Below, one piece after another: positions 37,431 through 45,314 of a DNA stretch of 48,299 bases. The stretch's first letter is position 1, and each line of letters starts with the position of its first letter. The notes below the pieces were generated by a model. It searched no databases. It saw nothing but the letters and a program-made list of their open reading frames with translations, and had not been told where the DNA came from. Made by a program: the position numbers and the translations under genes. Origin of the DNA: an uncultured Bacteroidales bacterium (GTDB lineage Bacteria; Bacteroidota; Bacteroidia; Bacteroidales; UBA932); contig CALUPG010000015.1 in assembly GCA_944322565.1 (NCBI GenBank), positions 1 to 48,299 of the forward strand, read 5' to 3'.

Positions 37431-37478
37431 CAAAATTAGCAATTTTGCAGAAAATCATCAAAAAAATAGATAATTTTG
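37431..37478. promoter_or_regulatory. Divergent galE and dacB promoters
   Basis: galE (minus): TTTG at 37462-37459, 20-bp spacer, TAATTTTG at 37438-37431. dacB (plus): TAATTTTG at 37471-37478, with TTTG at 37444-37447 (23-bp spacer, longer than ideal). The direct repeat AATTTTGCA at 37441-37449 and 37472-37480 underlies both. The two promoters overlap, so they should compete. dacB would have a leader of only some 6-8 bases. Confidence 0.5.
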
Positions 37479-37490
37479 CAAGACTGGACC

Positions 37491-39125
37491 ATGTACAGCA
37501 CTGACACTACATACGGATTGCAGACATTCCGCAGACTGGGGCTTGCCGCCATAATACTGTTTCTGACTCTTCCGATGCATATATTGAATGCAGCAGGACC
37601 GGAACCGGATACAGCAGGCGAAGTCATGAATATCCTGAAATCGGAAGCCCTTGAAAATACAGTGACAGGAGTCCTCGCCATATCGGCAGGCGGAGATACC
37701 CTTGCAGCCTGCAATCCCGGCAGGAACATGGTGCCGGCGTCCAATCTCAAGCTTGTCACAACCGGTGCCGCCATGCATTTTCTTGGAAGCGGCTACAGAT
37801 TCCGCACAAGCCTTGCATACAGCGGACATATAACAGACGGTGTACTCCACGGAGACCTGTACATCATTGGAGGCGGAGACCCTACCCTTGCAGCCGACGA
37901 TTCCATCTCCCTTCCGGCGGAAGCCGTCTTCAGTCAATGGAAAAGCTATGTTGAGAAAGCCGGAATACATAAAATAGAAGGCCGCATCATCGGCGATTCG
38001 CGCTATTTTGACAATGTGGCAGAAGAAGACACATGGGTCTGGAATGACATCGGGACTTATTACGGCACAGGCACAAGCGGACTTTCTTTTTACGAGAACA
38101 AAAAAGATTTTCTGGTGGAGGCGGGGAAAAATGAAGGCGATCCGGTCAATGTTGTCCCGGGATTTCCTGACACCCCATGGATGACATTGGATTTCCCTTG
38201 CACAACCGGAGCTGCAGGAACAGGCAACAAATTGTACTATTACACGACAGCATTTGCCCCTTACGGTGAAATGAGGGGGACTTTTGCCGTTGACAGAGGC
38301 AGACACACAGAAGAAGTGAGCAATAAATTCCCGGCATACACCTGCGCATGGCATTTCACCGAATACCTCAAGTCCTGCGGCGTCGTTTGCTCTGAAGGAC
38401 CGGCAGACACCGGGGAGCTGACTGGCGCATGGCATGAGAAAGAGAACAGGATCGGATACCTGATGCCGGACAGGGAAGGCAGTCTGACAAGTCTCGGGGA
38501 GACATTTTCTCCTGAACTCAAACGGATTGTATCCGAGACCAACCGCGAGAGCAATAATTTCTATGCCGAGACCATTTTCAAGACTCTGGGGAAAGAATAT
38601 TGCGGGAAAGGCTCATACGCCGGAGGCAGAGCCGCAGTACGCAGCATTCTTTCAAGAATGGGGGTCCGTGTCAGCAATACGAAAATCCAGGACGGCAGCG
38701 GACTCTCCAGACAAAACTATGTCTCCCCGTCATTCTTATGCAGTTTTCTGCTCGCCATGCTGGACTCACCGGCTCATGAAGACTTCCTGAAGAGTCTTCC
38801 GTCTCCGGGAGAAGACGGGACATTGTCATATATGATGAAAAAATACCCCGCAGGCCTCAAGTCAAGGATAAGGATGAAAAGCGGCTCAATGGACGGCATC
38901 CTCTGCTACAGCGGGTACATTCTGCCGGAATCTTCTGACGAATGCCGGGAACAGAACGGGAATACGGACGGGGTAATAGTCTTTTCAATAATGACCAACA
39001 ACAGCACTTCTTCCGCCTACAGAGTCCGGATGGCATTGGAAAAGATAATAGCATCCATAGCCTCCGGGGATGCCGCAGGCAGACAACCTACTGCTTCGCG
39101 AAAAGGCTCCGGCACAGGGCTGTGA
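37491..39125 (+). CDS. dacB: D-alanyl-D-alanine carboxypeptidase/endopeptidase (PBP4 type)
   Basis: 544 residues from ATG 37491; an in-frame TTG at 37476 is rejected because it is part of the -7 promoter element. A signal anchor (LAAIILFLTLPMHILNAA) precedes the S13 penicillin-binding domain. Active-site motifs: SxxK as S-N-L-K in VPASNLKLVTTGA, SxN in SETNRESNNFYAE, and the K-S-G variant of KTG in RMKSGSMDGILCYSGY. Domain inserts between the first two motifs are as usual for PBP4. It trims or cuts peptidoglycan cross-links in the periplasm. Its 3' end overlaps convergent radA by 38 bp. Confidence 0.93.
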   Translation: MYSTDTTYGLQTFRRLGLAAIILFLTLPMHILNAAGPEPDTAGEVMNILKSEALENTVTGVLAISAGGDTLAACNPGRNMVPASNLKLVTTGAAMHFLGSGYRFRTSLAYSGHITDGVLHGDLYIIGGGDPTLAADDSISLPAEAVFSQWKSYVEKAGIHKIEGRIIGDSRYFDNVAEEDTWVWNDIGTYYGTGTSGLSFYENKKDFLVEAGKNEGDPVNVVPGFPDTPWMTLDFPCTTGAAGTGNKLYYYTTAFAPYGEMRGTFAVDRGRHTEEVSNKFPAYTCAWHFTEYLKSCGVVCSEGPADTGELTGAWHEKENRIGYLMPDREGSLTSLGETFSPELKRIVSETNRESNNFYAETIFKTLGKEYCGKGSYAGGRAAVRSILSRMGVRVSNTKIQDGSGLSRQNYVSPSFLCSFLLAMLDSPAHEDFLKSLPSPGEDGTLSYMMKKYPAGLKSRIRMKSGSMDGILCYSGYILPESSDECREQNGNTDGVIVFSIMTNNSTSSAYRVRMALEKIIASIASGDAAGRQPTASRKGSGTGL

Positions 39126-40458
39126 CATCTGGTGTTCCGACCACATCAATGCCCTCAGGGACTTCATCGGGACTGCCGAATGAGGATATGTATATCTTCC
39201 TGAATCCTAATCTCTGGGCCTCGATTATCCTGCGGCCGGTCTGTGAGACGGGGCGGATTTCCCCGCTCAGGCCGACTTCTCCGGCAAAGCAGACATCTGG
39301 CGGAATGGCAAAATCAAAGTTGGACGAAAGCACGGCGCAGATGACGGCAAGGTCGCATGCCGGGTCATTCACCCTCAAGCCCCCTGCCATATTCAGGAAG
39401 ACATCCTTGACACCGAGCCTGAACCCTGCCCTCTTTTCCAGCACGGCGAGCAGCATGTTGAGCCTGCGCACATCAAAGCCGGTTGCGGAGCGCTGTGGAG
39501 TACCGTATGCAGCAGAACTTACAAGAGCCTGTACTTCAATGAGGAAAGGCCGCGAGCCGTCAATCATTGCACTCACCGCGACACCGCTCAGCCCCTTTTC
39601 ATGCATCGGAATCAGCATTTCTGACGGATTGCTGACTTCCCTGAGCCCGCGGCCGGTCATCTCGAAGACGGCAAGTTCCGAGGTAGAGCCGAAACGGTTC
39701 TTGATGCTCCTCAGAAGTCTGTATGTCCCCCTGTTGTCTCCCTCGAACTGAAGCACCACGTCCACGATATGCTCAAGTACCTTGGGTCCGGCGATGCTGC
39801 CTTCCTTGGTGATGTGTCCGATGAGAATCACAGGGATGCCTGTCTCCTTTGCAAAGCGCAGCAGCAGGGCCGCACATTCCCTTATCTGAGATACGGAGCC
39901 CGGCGAAGCCTCCAGCGTCTGGGTCCAGACCGTCTGGACGGAATCCACAATCATAAGGTCCGGGGCGGCCTTCTTGGCTTCTTCCAGAATATTCTCCATC
40001 AGGGTCTCGCTGTAGATGATGCAGCCGCTGTCATCGCCGCCGAGCCTCACCGAGCGGAGCTTCACCTGCCTGACACTCTCTTCTCCCGTCACATACAGGG
40101 TCTTGAGTCCTTTGCTGTGCAGGGGTATCTGCAGCGAAAGCGTGGACTTGCCTATGCCCGGCTCTCCGCCTATCAGCACAAGCGACCCCTGAACTATGCC
40201 GCCCCCGAGAATCCTGTCCATTTCGGCATTGTTCAGGGAAATGCGGCTGTCCTGAGTCGTGTCCACTTCAGACAGAGGCATCGGCCTGTGGCTGCCGCCG
40301 GGGATGGCATTCATTCTGCCGGCAGGTGATTTGCCGGTAATGACCTTCTCTTCCACCATGGTGTTCCATTCCCCGCAGGACGGGCACCTGCCCATCCATT
40401 TCACGCTTTCAGCACCGCACGCGGTGCACACCCATACTGTCTTCTGTTTCAGTGCCAT
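39088..40458 (-). CDS. radA: DNA repair protein RadA
   Basis: 456-residue RecA-like ATPase that assists branch migration in recombination. It has an N-terminal zinc finger with C11, C14, C25 and C28, Walker A GGEPGIGKSTL, the RadA-specific KNRFGS motif (in LLRSIKNRFGSTSELAVFEM), and a Lon-protease-like C-terminal domain (GLSGVAVSAMIDG; FLNMAGGLRVNDPACDLAV). Last gene of deaD-yfcE-radA. The 33-bp gap before it contains half of a 24-bp tandem duplication of the yfcE stop region. Confidence 0.97.
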   Translation of the reverse strand: MALKQKTVWVCTACGAESVKWMGRCPSCGEWNTMVEEKVITGKSPAGRMNAIPGGSHRPMPLSEVDTTQDSRISLNNAEMDRILGGGIVQGSLVLIGGEPGIGKSTLSLQIPLHSKGLKTLYVTGEESVRQVKLRSVRLGGDDSGCIIYSETLMENILEEAKKAAPDLMIVDSVQTVWTQTLEASPGSVSQIRECAALLLRFAKETGIPVILIGHITKEGSIAGPKVLEHIVDVVLQFEGDNRGTYRLLRSIKNRFGSTSELAVFEMTGRGLREVSNPSEMLIPMHEKGLSGVAVSAMIDGSRPFLIEVQALVSSAAYGTPQRSATGFDVRRLNMLLAVLEKRAGFRLGVKDVFLNMAGGLRVNDPACDLAVICAVLSSNFDFAIPPDVCFAGEVGLSGEIRPVSQTGRRIIEAQRLGFRKIYISSFGSPDEVPEGIDVVGTPDVTALCRSLFAKQ

Positions 40459-40468
40459 AATCCTAATG

Positions 40469-40509
40469 TATTCTGCCTGACGGCGAATCCTTTATTCTGC
40501 CTGACGGCG
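40469..40509. repeat. 17-bp direct repeat at the yfcE stop
   Basis: TATTCTGCCTGACGGCG occurs at 40469-40485 and 40493-40509 (24-bp period). The second copy contains the last codons and stop of yfcE; the first lies in the gap before radA. It looks like a recent tandem duplication that copied the end of the gene. Confidence 0.8.
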
Positions 40510-40998
40510 GACCTTGTCCATCTCCCAGACCTCCATGTCATGAATCCTGCCGTCATCAATATGGAATCTGAGGGCAGTGCGGACAGTATGGAATCCATAG
40601 ATGCCTGCAGCGCCCGGATTGATAACCATCATGCTGCGCTTATGGTCGTTCATCACCCTGAGGATGTGGGAATGCCCGCATACGAAAATGTCAGGATGAA
40701 ATTCGTCAATAAGAGCCCTTGCCCTCGGGTCATAACGGCCCGGATAGCCTCCGATATGAACCATCAGCACTTTCATGCCGCAGCAGTCAAAAAGCTGGCG
40801 GTGCGGATAGTCAAGCCTGACATCCTGCCCGTCGCAGTTGCCGTACACCCCTTTCATGGGCTTGAAGGCAGATATCTTCTGCGCGGTCTCCAGACCTCCG
40901 AAGTCTCCGGAATGCCATATCTCATCCACCGGCTGCAGGAAATTCTCCAGCGGGGCATCAAAAAGTCCGTGAGTGTCTGATATGAGACCTATATACAT
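40492..40998 (-). CDS. YfcE/MJ0936-type metallophosphoesterase
   Basis: 168 residues from ATG 40998 (MYIGLISDTHG); reading further upstream would run into deaD and adds a non-conserved tail. Calcineurin-like metal ligands are visible: ISDTHG, HSGDFG, GNCD, HIGG and GHSH, followed by NPGAAG. Proteins of this group are cytoplasmic phosphodiesterases of uncertain physiological substrate. It starts 20 bp after the deaD stop. Confidence 0.92.
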   Translation of the reverse strand: MYIGLISDTHGLFDAPLENFLQPVDEIWHSGDFGGLETAQKISAFKPMKGVYGNCDGQDVRLDYPHRQLFDCCGMKVLMVHIGGYPGRYDPRARALIDEFHPDIFVCGHSHILRVMNDHKRSMMVINPGAAGIYGFHTVRTALRFHIDDGRIHDMEVWEMDKVRRQAE

Positions 40999-41018
40999 GA
41001 CAGGAAAGGCTTTCCGTA

Positions 41019-42878
41019 TTATTTTCTTTTCTTGGATTTCCTGCCCTTTGAACTGGTGTCCCTGTCCCATCCGTCGTTGTTGAAGAACTGCTTCCAGTCA
41101 TCCTTGCGGCTGCGGGACCTGCGTCCGGAATTTTCCTCAGGATATCCTTCGCGACGACGCTCTTCGCGGGAAGAAGACTTCTTCTTTGGGGCAGGCTTCC
41201 CGGCACCCTTATGTCCGGAATCCTTCTTGCCTGATGCCTCTCCGCCCTCAGCCCCGGCAATCTCGACACCGAGTCTGTAGCCTTTCCAGGAGGCTCCGTC
41301 AAGGGCCTTTATAACGGTGGAAGCATCGGCTTCCCTCACTTCAAAGAACGAGAATCTCTTCATTAGGTCTATGCGCCCGACCTCAACCCTTTCGCGCATA
41401 TTCTTATTGAGTATCTCCATGAGCCGGCCGACCGTCAGTCCGTCGATTTTTCCGATATTGATGAACAGCCGTGAATATCCGGACTCTGCCTGGCGAGGAC
41501 CGCCTCCATTTTCAGAAGACCGGCCTTTCCTGCCCCCTTTCTCTTCGGAAACAGTCTCTATTTCAGGCTTGTTGCGATAATATTCGTAGAATCTGTTGAA
41601 CTCATGGGAAACCATCCTTTTGATAAGGTCTTCCTTGCTGAGCCAGTCGAGCTTACGATAGATTTCCGGCATGAAGTCGTTGATTTCCTCCTCATTGACC
41701 TGCACTTTCTCCAGTTCGTCAATGACTTTTATGAGCTGCTTTTCGCAGATCTGGCGTGCAGTAGGGATTTCACCCGGAACGAACTGCTTGCCGATAATTT
41801 TCTCTATCTGGCGGACCTTGCTTTTCTCCCTCATGTTGATGATGGCAATCGAAGTTCCTGTCTTTCCGGCGCGTCCGGTACGTCCGCTGCGGTGGGTGTA
41901 GCTCTCCACATCATCCGGAAGGCCGTAGTTGATGACATGCGTGAGGTCATCCACATCAAGACCCCGTGCAGCCACATCAGTGGCGACAAGCAGCTGGATG
42001 TTCCGCAGGCGGAAACGCTGCATCACAGTATCTCTCTGGGCCTGGGAAAGATCTCCGTGAAGAGTGTCGGCGTTGTAGCCCTCCTGCATGAGCTGGTCGG
42101 CGATTTCCTGCGTCTCCTTGCGCGTGCGGCAGAAAATGATGGCGTATATGCGAGGATAATAGTCCACCACCCTCTTGAGGGTCTCGTATTTGTCCTTGGC
42201 ATGGACCATGTACACGACATGGCGCACATTGGCGGTGCTTTCATTCTTGCGTCCGATAGTCACTTCCTTCGGGTCGCGGAGATAATTCTTCGCTATCTTT
42301 GCTATCTCCGGGCTCATCGTAGCCGAGAACATCAGGGTATTGCGCTCCTGCGGCACATCTGCAAGGATGGCGTTGATACTGTCGGTGAATCCCATGTCAA
42401 GCATCTCGTCCGCCTCGTCCATCACGACATTCTTTATTGTAGCAAGAGACACGGTCTTGCGATCCATCAGGTCAAGCAGACGGCCCGGAGTGGCGACAAT
42501 GATGTGCACTCCCCTCTTGAGCGCCTTGATCTGGCTCTCTATCGACGAACCGCCGTATACCGGAAGCACCTTCAGTCCGTCCACATACTTGGAATAGTCA
42601 TTCAAGTCTCCTGCTATCTGCAGGCAGAGCTCCCTTGTCGGGCACAGGATGAGAGACTGCGGGACCAGATTGTCTATGTCGACCTTCTGTATGAGCGGCA
42701 GTCCAAAAGCGGCTGTCTTTCCTGTCCCTGTCTGCGCAAGTGCCACGATGTCATTGTTTTCTCCCAGTAGGTACGGAATCACTTCTTCCTGCACTGGCAT
42801 AGGATTGACAAATCCCATTTCCTCGATGGCGCGGCGGATTTCCTGAGCGACGCCAAGTTCTTCAAATGTCTTCATCAA
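41019..42878 (-). CDS. deaD: DEAD-box ATP-dependent RNA helicase with DbpA-type RNA-binding domain
   Basis: 619-residue cytoplasmic RNA helicase. Motifs in order: Q motif (NPMPVQEEVIP), AQTGTGKT, TPGRLLD, MDEADEML, FSATM, VATDVAARGLD and HRSGRTGRAGKTG. A DbpA-like RNA-binding domain follows at about 475-550 (RLFINIGKIDGLTVGRLMEI), then a Lys/Arg/Ser-rich tail ending in KKRK. It is likely to act in ribosome assembly or RNA turnover at low temperature. Promoter TACCTTTG at 42912-42905 (minus), back to back with that of rsmE. First gene of the deaD-yfcE-radA unit. Confidence 0.96.
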   Translation of the reverse strand: MMKTFEELGVAQEIRRAIEEMGFVNPMPVQEEVIPYLLGENNDIVALAQTGTGKTAAFGLPLIQKVDIDNLVPQSLILCPTRELCLQIAGDLNDYSKYVDGLKVLPVYGGSSIESQIKALKRGVHIIVATPGRLLDLMDRKTVSLATIKNVVMDEADEMLDMGFTDSINAILADVPQERNTLMFSATMSPEIAKIAKNYLRDPKEVTIGRKNESTANVRHVVYMVHAKDKYETLKRVVDYYPRIYAIIFCRTRKETQEIADQLMQEGYNADTLHGDLSQAQRDTVMQRFRLRNIQLLVATDVAARGLDVDDLTHVINYGLPDDVESYTHRSGRTGRAGKTGTSIAIINMREKSKVRQIEKIIGKQFVPGEIPTARQICEKQLIKVIDELEKVQVNEEEINDFMPEIYRKLDWLSKEDLIKRMVSHEFNRFYEYYRNKPEIETVSEEKGGRKGRSSENGGGPRQAESGYSRLFINIGKIDGLTVGRLMEILNKNMRERVEVGRIDLMKRFSFFEVREADASTVIKALDGASWKGYRLGVEIAGAEGGEASGKKDSGHKGAGKPAPKKKSSSREERRREGYPEENSGRRSRSRKDDWKQFFNNDGWDRDTSSKGRKSKKRK

Positions 42879-42904
42879 AAATTCAAATCTCTAATATTCG
42901 GGCA

Positions 42905-42932
42905 CAAAGGTAATCTTTTTTCAATATATTTG
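42905..42932. promoter_or_regulatory. Back-to-back -7 elements of deaD and rsmE
   Basis: TACCTTTG at 42912-42905 on the minus strand (27 bp before the deaD ATG) and TATATTTG at 42925-42932 on the plus strand (40 bp before the rsmE ATG) are separated by 12 bp. Each promoter's spacer covers the other's -7 element, so both cannot be occupied at once. Confidence 0.5.
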
Positions 42933-42971
42933 CTGAAAGTCAATCTTGATAACCATTTAAAATGACTACAA

Positions 42972-43763
42972 ATGGAGATTTTTTATTCCCCTGATACGGA
43001 AGGAAACAGATGCGGGACGGGAAGCGGCAGGTGCATCCTCACAGATGATGAAGCGGCACACTGTGTGAAAGTGCTAAGGCACAAGGCAGGAGACATCATA
43101 TCCGTTATCAACGGCAAAGGGACCATGTATTCCTGCCGCATACTGTCCGCCTCCCCCAGATGCGTAGAGGCGGATATTCTCTCGGCAGAAGAAAACTGGG
43201 GGACACATCCATACAGGCTCCATCTCGCAGTGGCTCCGACGAAAAATGCAGACAGATATGAATGGTTCGCCGAAAAAGCCTGTGAAATCGGAGTAGATGA
43301 AATCACTCCTGTCATAGGCAGGCATTCCGAAAGGAAGATTTTCAAGACAGCAAGAATAGAAAAGATACTCATATCGGCGGCCAAGCAGTCGCTCAAGGGC
43401 TCTGTCCCTTCGGTCAATGCCCCGATGTCCGTCAGTGATTTCATCCTGAAATACGGAACGCCGGAGCCCGCAGGGGACAACACGCCGGAGGGTCAAAATC
43501 TGCAGGACGGCCATCTGAGACTTATAGCATATTGCTTTGAAGACGAAAGCCGGCCGAGGATATCCGTCAGACAGGCACTGGAAGAGTACAATGGAGACGA
43601 AGTGAGTGTGATGATAGGGCCTGAAGGAGACTTCTCCCGCGAGGAAGCGGAACTTGCCGTCAGACACGGATTCATCCCGGTGCATCTCGGTGCGTCACGC
43701 CTGCGCACGGAGACTGCAGCCGTGACCGCAGCCGAAGCAGTATATTTCAAATGGATGGACTGA
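42972..43763 (+). CDS. rsmE: 16S rRNA (uracil-1498-N3)-methyltransferase
   Basis: 263-residue SPOUT-class enzyme that methylates U1498 of 16S rRNA in the 30S subunit, using S-adenosylmethionine. It has an N-terminal PUA-like domain (HCVKVLRHKAGD) and the knotted C-terminal domain with MIGPEGDFSREEAELA and LGASRLRTETAAVTA, the cofactor-binding loops. Single-gene unit, divergent from deaD. Confidence 0.95.
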   Translation: MEIFYSPDTEGNRCGTGSGRCILTDDEAAHCVKVLRHKAGDIISVINGKGTMYSCRILSASPRCVEADILSAEENWGTHPYRLHLAVAPTKNADRYEWFAEKACEIGVDEITPVIGRHSERKIFKTARIEKILISAAKQSLKGSVPSVNAPMSVSDFILKYGTPEPAGDNTPEGQNLQDGHLRLIAYCFEDESRPRISVRQALEEYNGDEVSVMIGPEGDFSREEAELAVRHGFIPVHLGASRLRTETAAVTAAEAVYFKWMD

Positions 43764-43829
43764 TGCCACGGAATGTACGGCCGGACAAGCCCGCAGGCAG
43801 CTCCGCAGACTGACAGGCCGGCACGCCGG

Positions 43830-44456
43830 TCATTTCCTGATTATCCGGATTTCGGAATCCACCCCTACCTTTATTATCGAGGATGACTGTCCGGTGGCAC
43901 CGGACTCAAGGGTCGGGTCGACGACATAGTCGACGGATTCCTTTATGACATCTGTTATCTCTGAATAATTCTTCGGAGCCGGTTCCCCGGAGATATTGGC
44001 GGAAGTCGAGACTATCGGCCTCCCGAAGCGACGGACAAGGTCTATGCAGAAATCCATCTTCGGAATCCTGATGCCGACGCTTCCGTCCTCCGCCACCACA
44101 TTGCGTGCAAGGAAATGCCTGTCGGCCGGCTGTCCGGGCTCTGCGGCAATTGCTTCGGGATAAATGATTGTCATCGGCCTGTCATTCACCTCAACCAGCT
44201 GGACAGCCATCTCAGGCACCTCCTTCACAAAGCGGGCCACCATATCAAGATCACTTGCCAGAAGTACGAGCGACTTGCTGTCTGAACGGTGCTTTATGGC
44301 GAATATCCTTGCCACGGCTTCAGGGTCAGAAGCGTCACAGCCAAGACCCCACACCGTATCTGTCGGATAAAGAATTATTCCGCCTTTGCCGAGTACCTCG
44401 AGAGTTTCCTTCATGCAGTCCGTCATATTGCCTTTTGCAGATTTCCCGCTTGTCAT
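43830..44456 (-). CDS. tsaC: L-threonylcarbamoyladenylate synthase (Sua5/YciO/TsaC family)
   Basis: About 208-residue cytoplasmic enzyme making threonylcarbamoyl-AMP for the t6A37 modification of ANN-decoding tRNAs. Family signatures: GGIILYPTDTVWGLGCDA, FAIKHRSDSKSLVLL, VGIRIPK and RPIVSTSANISGEPAP. ATG at 44456 is chosen because an AAGGAGG Shine-Dalgarno sequence stands 7 bases upstream; ATG 44462 overlaps it too closely, and a TTG at 44486 also exists in frame. Last gene of the mutL operon, starting after the rhomboid gene. The longer, C-terminally extended Sua5 form is not present. Confidence 0.92.
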   Translation of the reverse strand: MTSGKSAKGNMTDCMKETLEVLGKGGIILYPTDTVWGLGCDASDPEAVARIFAIKHRSDSKSLVLLASDLDMVARFVKEVPEMAVQLVEVNDRPMTIIYPEAIAAEPGQPADRHFLARNVVAEDGSVGIRIPKMDFCIDLVRRFGRPIVSTSANISGEPAPKNYSEITDVIKESVDYVVDPTLESGATGQSSSIIKVGVDSEIRIIRK

Positions 44457-44463
44457 ATTCATT

Positions 44464-44470
44464 CCTCCTT
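44464..44470 (-). promoter_or_regulatory. Shine-Dalgarno site of tsaC
   Basis: AAGGAGG (44470-44464, minus) lies 7 bases before the ATG at 44456. Such sites are rare in Bacteroidetes genes, and I noted no other comparable one among the start sites I examined. It decides the tsaC start. Confidence 0.6.
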
Positions 44471-44492
44471 TTGCATTAAATTCCAAATCATA

Positions 44493-45170
44493 TCAATACT
44501 TATAGTTATAGAGGGTTCCCCTGCGCTTCCAGAACATTATCAGTAGCCAGCCGAACAGCATGCCTCCGAGATGTGCAAAATGGGCAATTCCTCCGTAGCG
44601 GCTGAATATGCCGGTAAACAATTCTATGACTGCGAAAATAATCACAAACCACTTGGCCTTCAAAGGTATCGGAGGGAACAGCAGCATGAGTCTCGAATCC
44701 GGATACAGCATACCGAAGCCAAGCAGCAGGCCATAGATGGCCCCCGAAGCCCCGACAGTAGGAGTGGCATACAGCATACCGAGAGAGTGTGCGGCTTCAT
44801 GTAATCCGTCTGCAAGCCGGGACATATAGATATGGGCCTCAATCAGTTGCACCCCCGTATGCAACAATGCCGCACCGAGTCCCGACACAAAATAGAACAG
44901 CAGGAATTTCTTCCATCCCCATGAACGCTCAAGCACGCTTCCGAACATCCACAGAGTGTACATGTTGAAGAAAATATGCCAAAATCCGCCGTGCATGAAC
45001 ATGTGTGTAATGAACTGCCATGGCCTGAAATAATGCGACCCGGGGCAGAACAAGGCAAAATGCTCAAACATGAATTCCTCGTTCTGCAATATCATAATCA
45101 TCACGAGCACATTGATTATAATGAGGTTGGTGGTTGCAGGAGTTGAAGTCCTGCCTTCAAAGAATCCCAT
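44493..45170 (-). CDS. Rhomboid family intramembrane serine protease
   Basis: 225-residue polytopic inner-membrane protease with six predicted membrane segments. The catalytic Ser is in GASGAIYG and the catalytic His in AHFAHLGGM; the L1 loop motif WKKFLLFYF and HMFMHGGFWHIFFNMYTLW (family H-x3-N) are present. Substrates are unknown. It is followed after 22 bp by an SD-preceded tsaC in the operon. Upstream a 127-bp gap separates it from mutL, partly filled by a possible 43-codon frame. Confidence 0.95.
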   Translation of the reverse strand: MGFFEGRTSTPATTNLIIINVLVMIMILQNEEFMFEHFALFCPGSHYFRPWQFITHMFMHGGFWHIFFNMYTLWMFGSVLERSWGWKKFLLFYFVSGLGAALLHTGVQLIEAHIYMSRLADGLHEAAHSLGMLYATPTVGASGAIYGLLLGFGMLYPDSRLMLLFPPIPLKAKWFVIIFAVIELFTGIFSRYGGIAHFAHLGGMLFGWLLIMFWKRRGTLYNYKY

Positions 45171-45182
45171 CGTCTGAAATTT

Positions 45183-45314
45183 CTAATATTTGATGTACAG
45201 TTTCACTTGTTGTATCGTTGTCTTGATTGAGTCTGCGGTATTTCTGCCCTGCATCAGGATTATATTCCTGTCACCCGGACTGTCGGAGAGCGGACCGTCA
45301 GAATTTTCTGTCAA
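45183..45314 (-). CDS. Possible small ORF (43 codons) between mutL and the rhomboid gene
   Basis: An open frame from TTG 45314 to TAG 45183 overlaps the mutL stop by 17 bases and ends 12 bases before the rhomboid ATG, filling an otherwise odd gap in a compact operon. The product begins MTENSDGPLSDSPGD and ends SIKTTIQQVKLYIKY: an acidic start and an amphipathic basic tail, no membrane segment. A shorter version starts at an internal ATG (45254, 23 residues). No family is recognised and chance cannot be excluded. Confidence 0.27.
   Translation of the reverse strand: MTENSDGPLSDSPGDRNIILMQGRNTADSIKTTIQQVKLYIKY

Noticed and set aside
37458..38435. 325-codon open frame on the minus strand
   Set aside because: Antisense to dacB; cysteine-rich, without domain signature.
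41001..41070. 24-residue N-terminal extension of the YfcE-like protein
   Set aside because: It overlaps the 3' end of deaD; the conserved protein begins MYIGLISDTHG at 40998.
41604..42770. 388-codon open frame on the plus strand
   Set aside because: Antisense to the DEAD-box helicase, whose motifs are all present on the minus strand.
43805..43835. Terminator between rsmE and tsaC
   Set aside because: CCGG-CACG-CCGG has only four pairs and no proper T-run.
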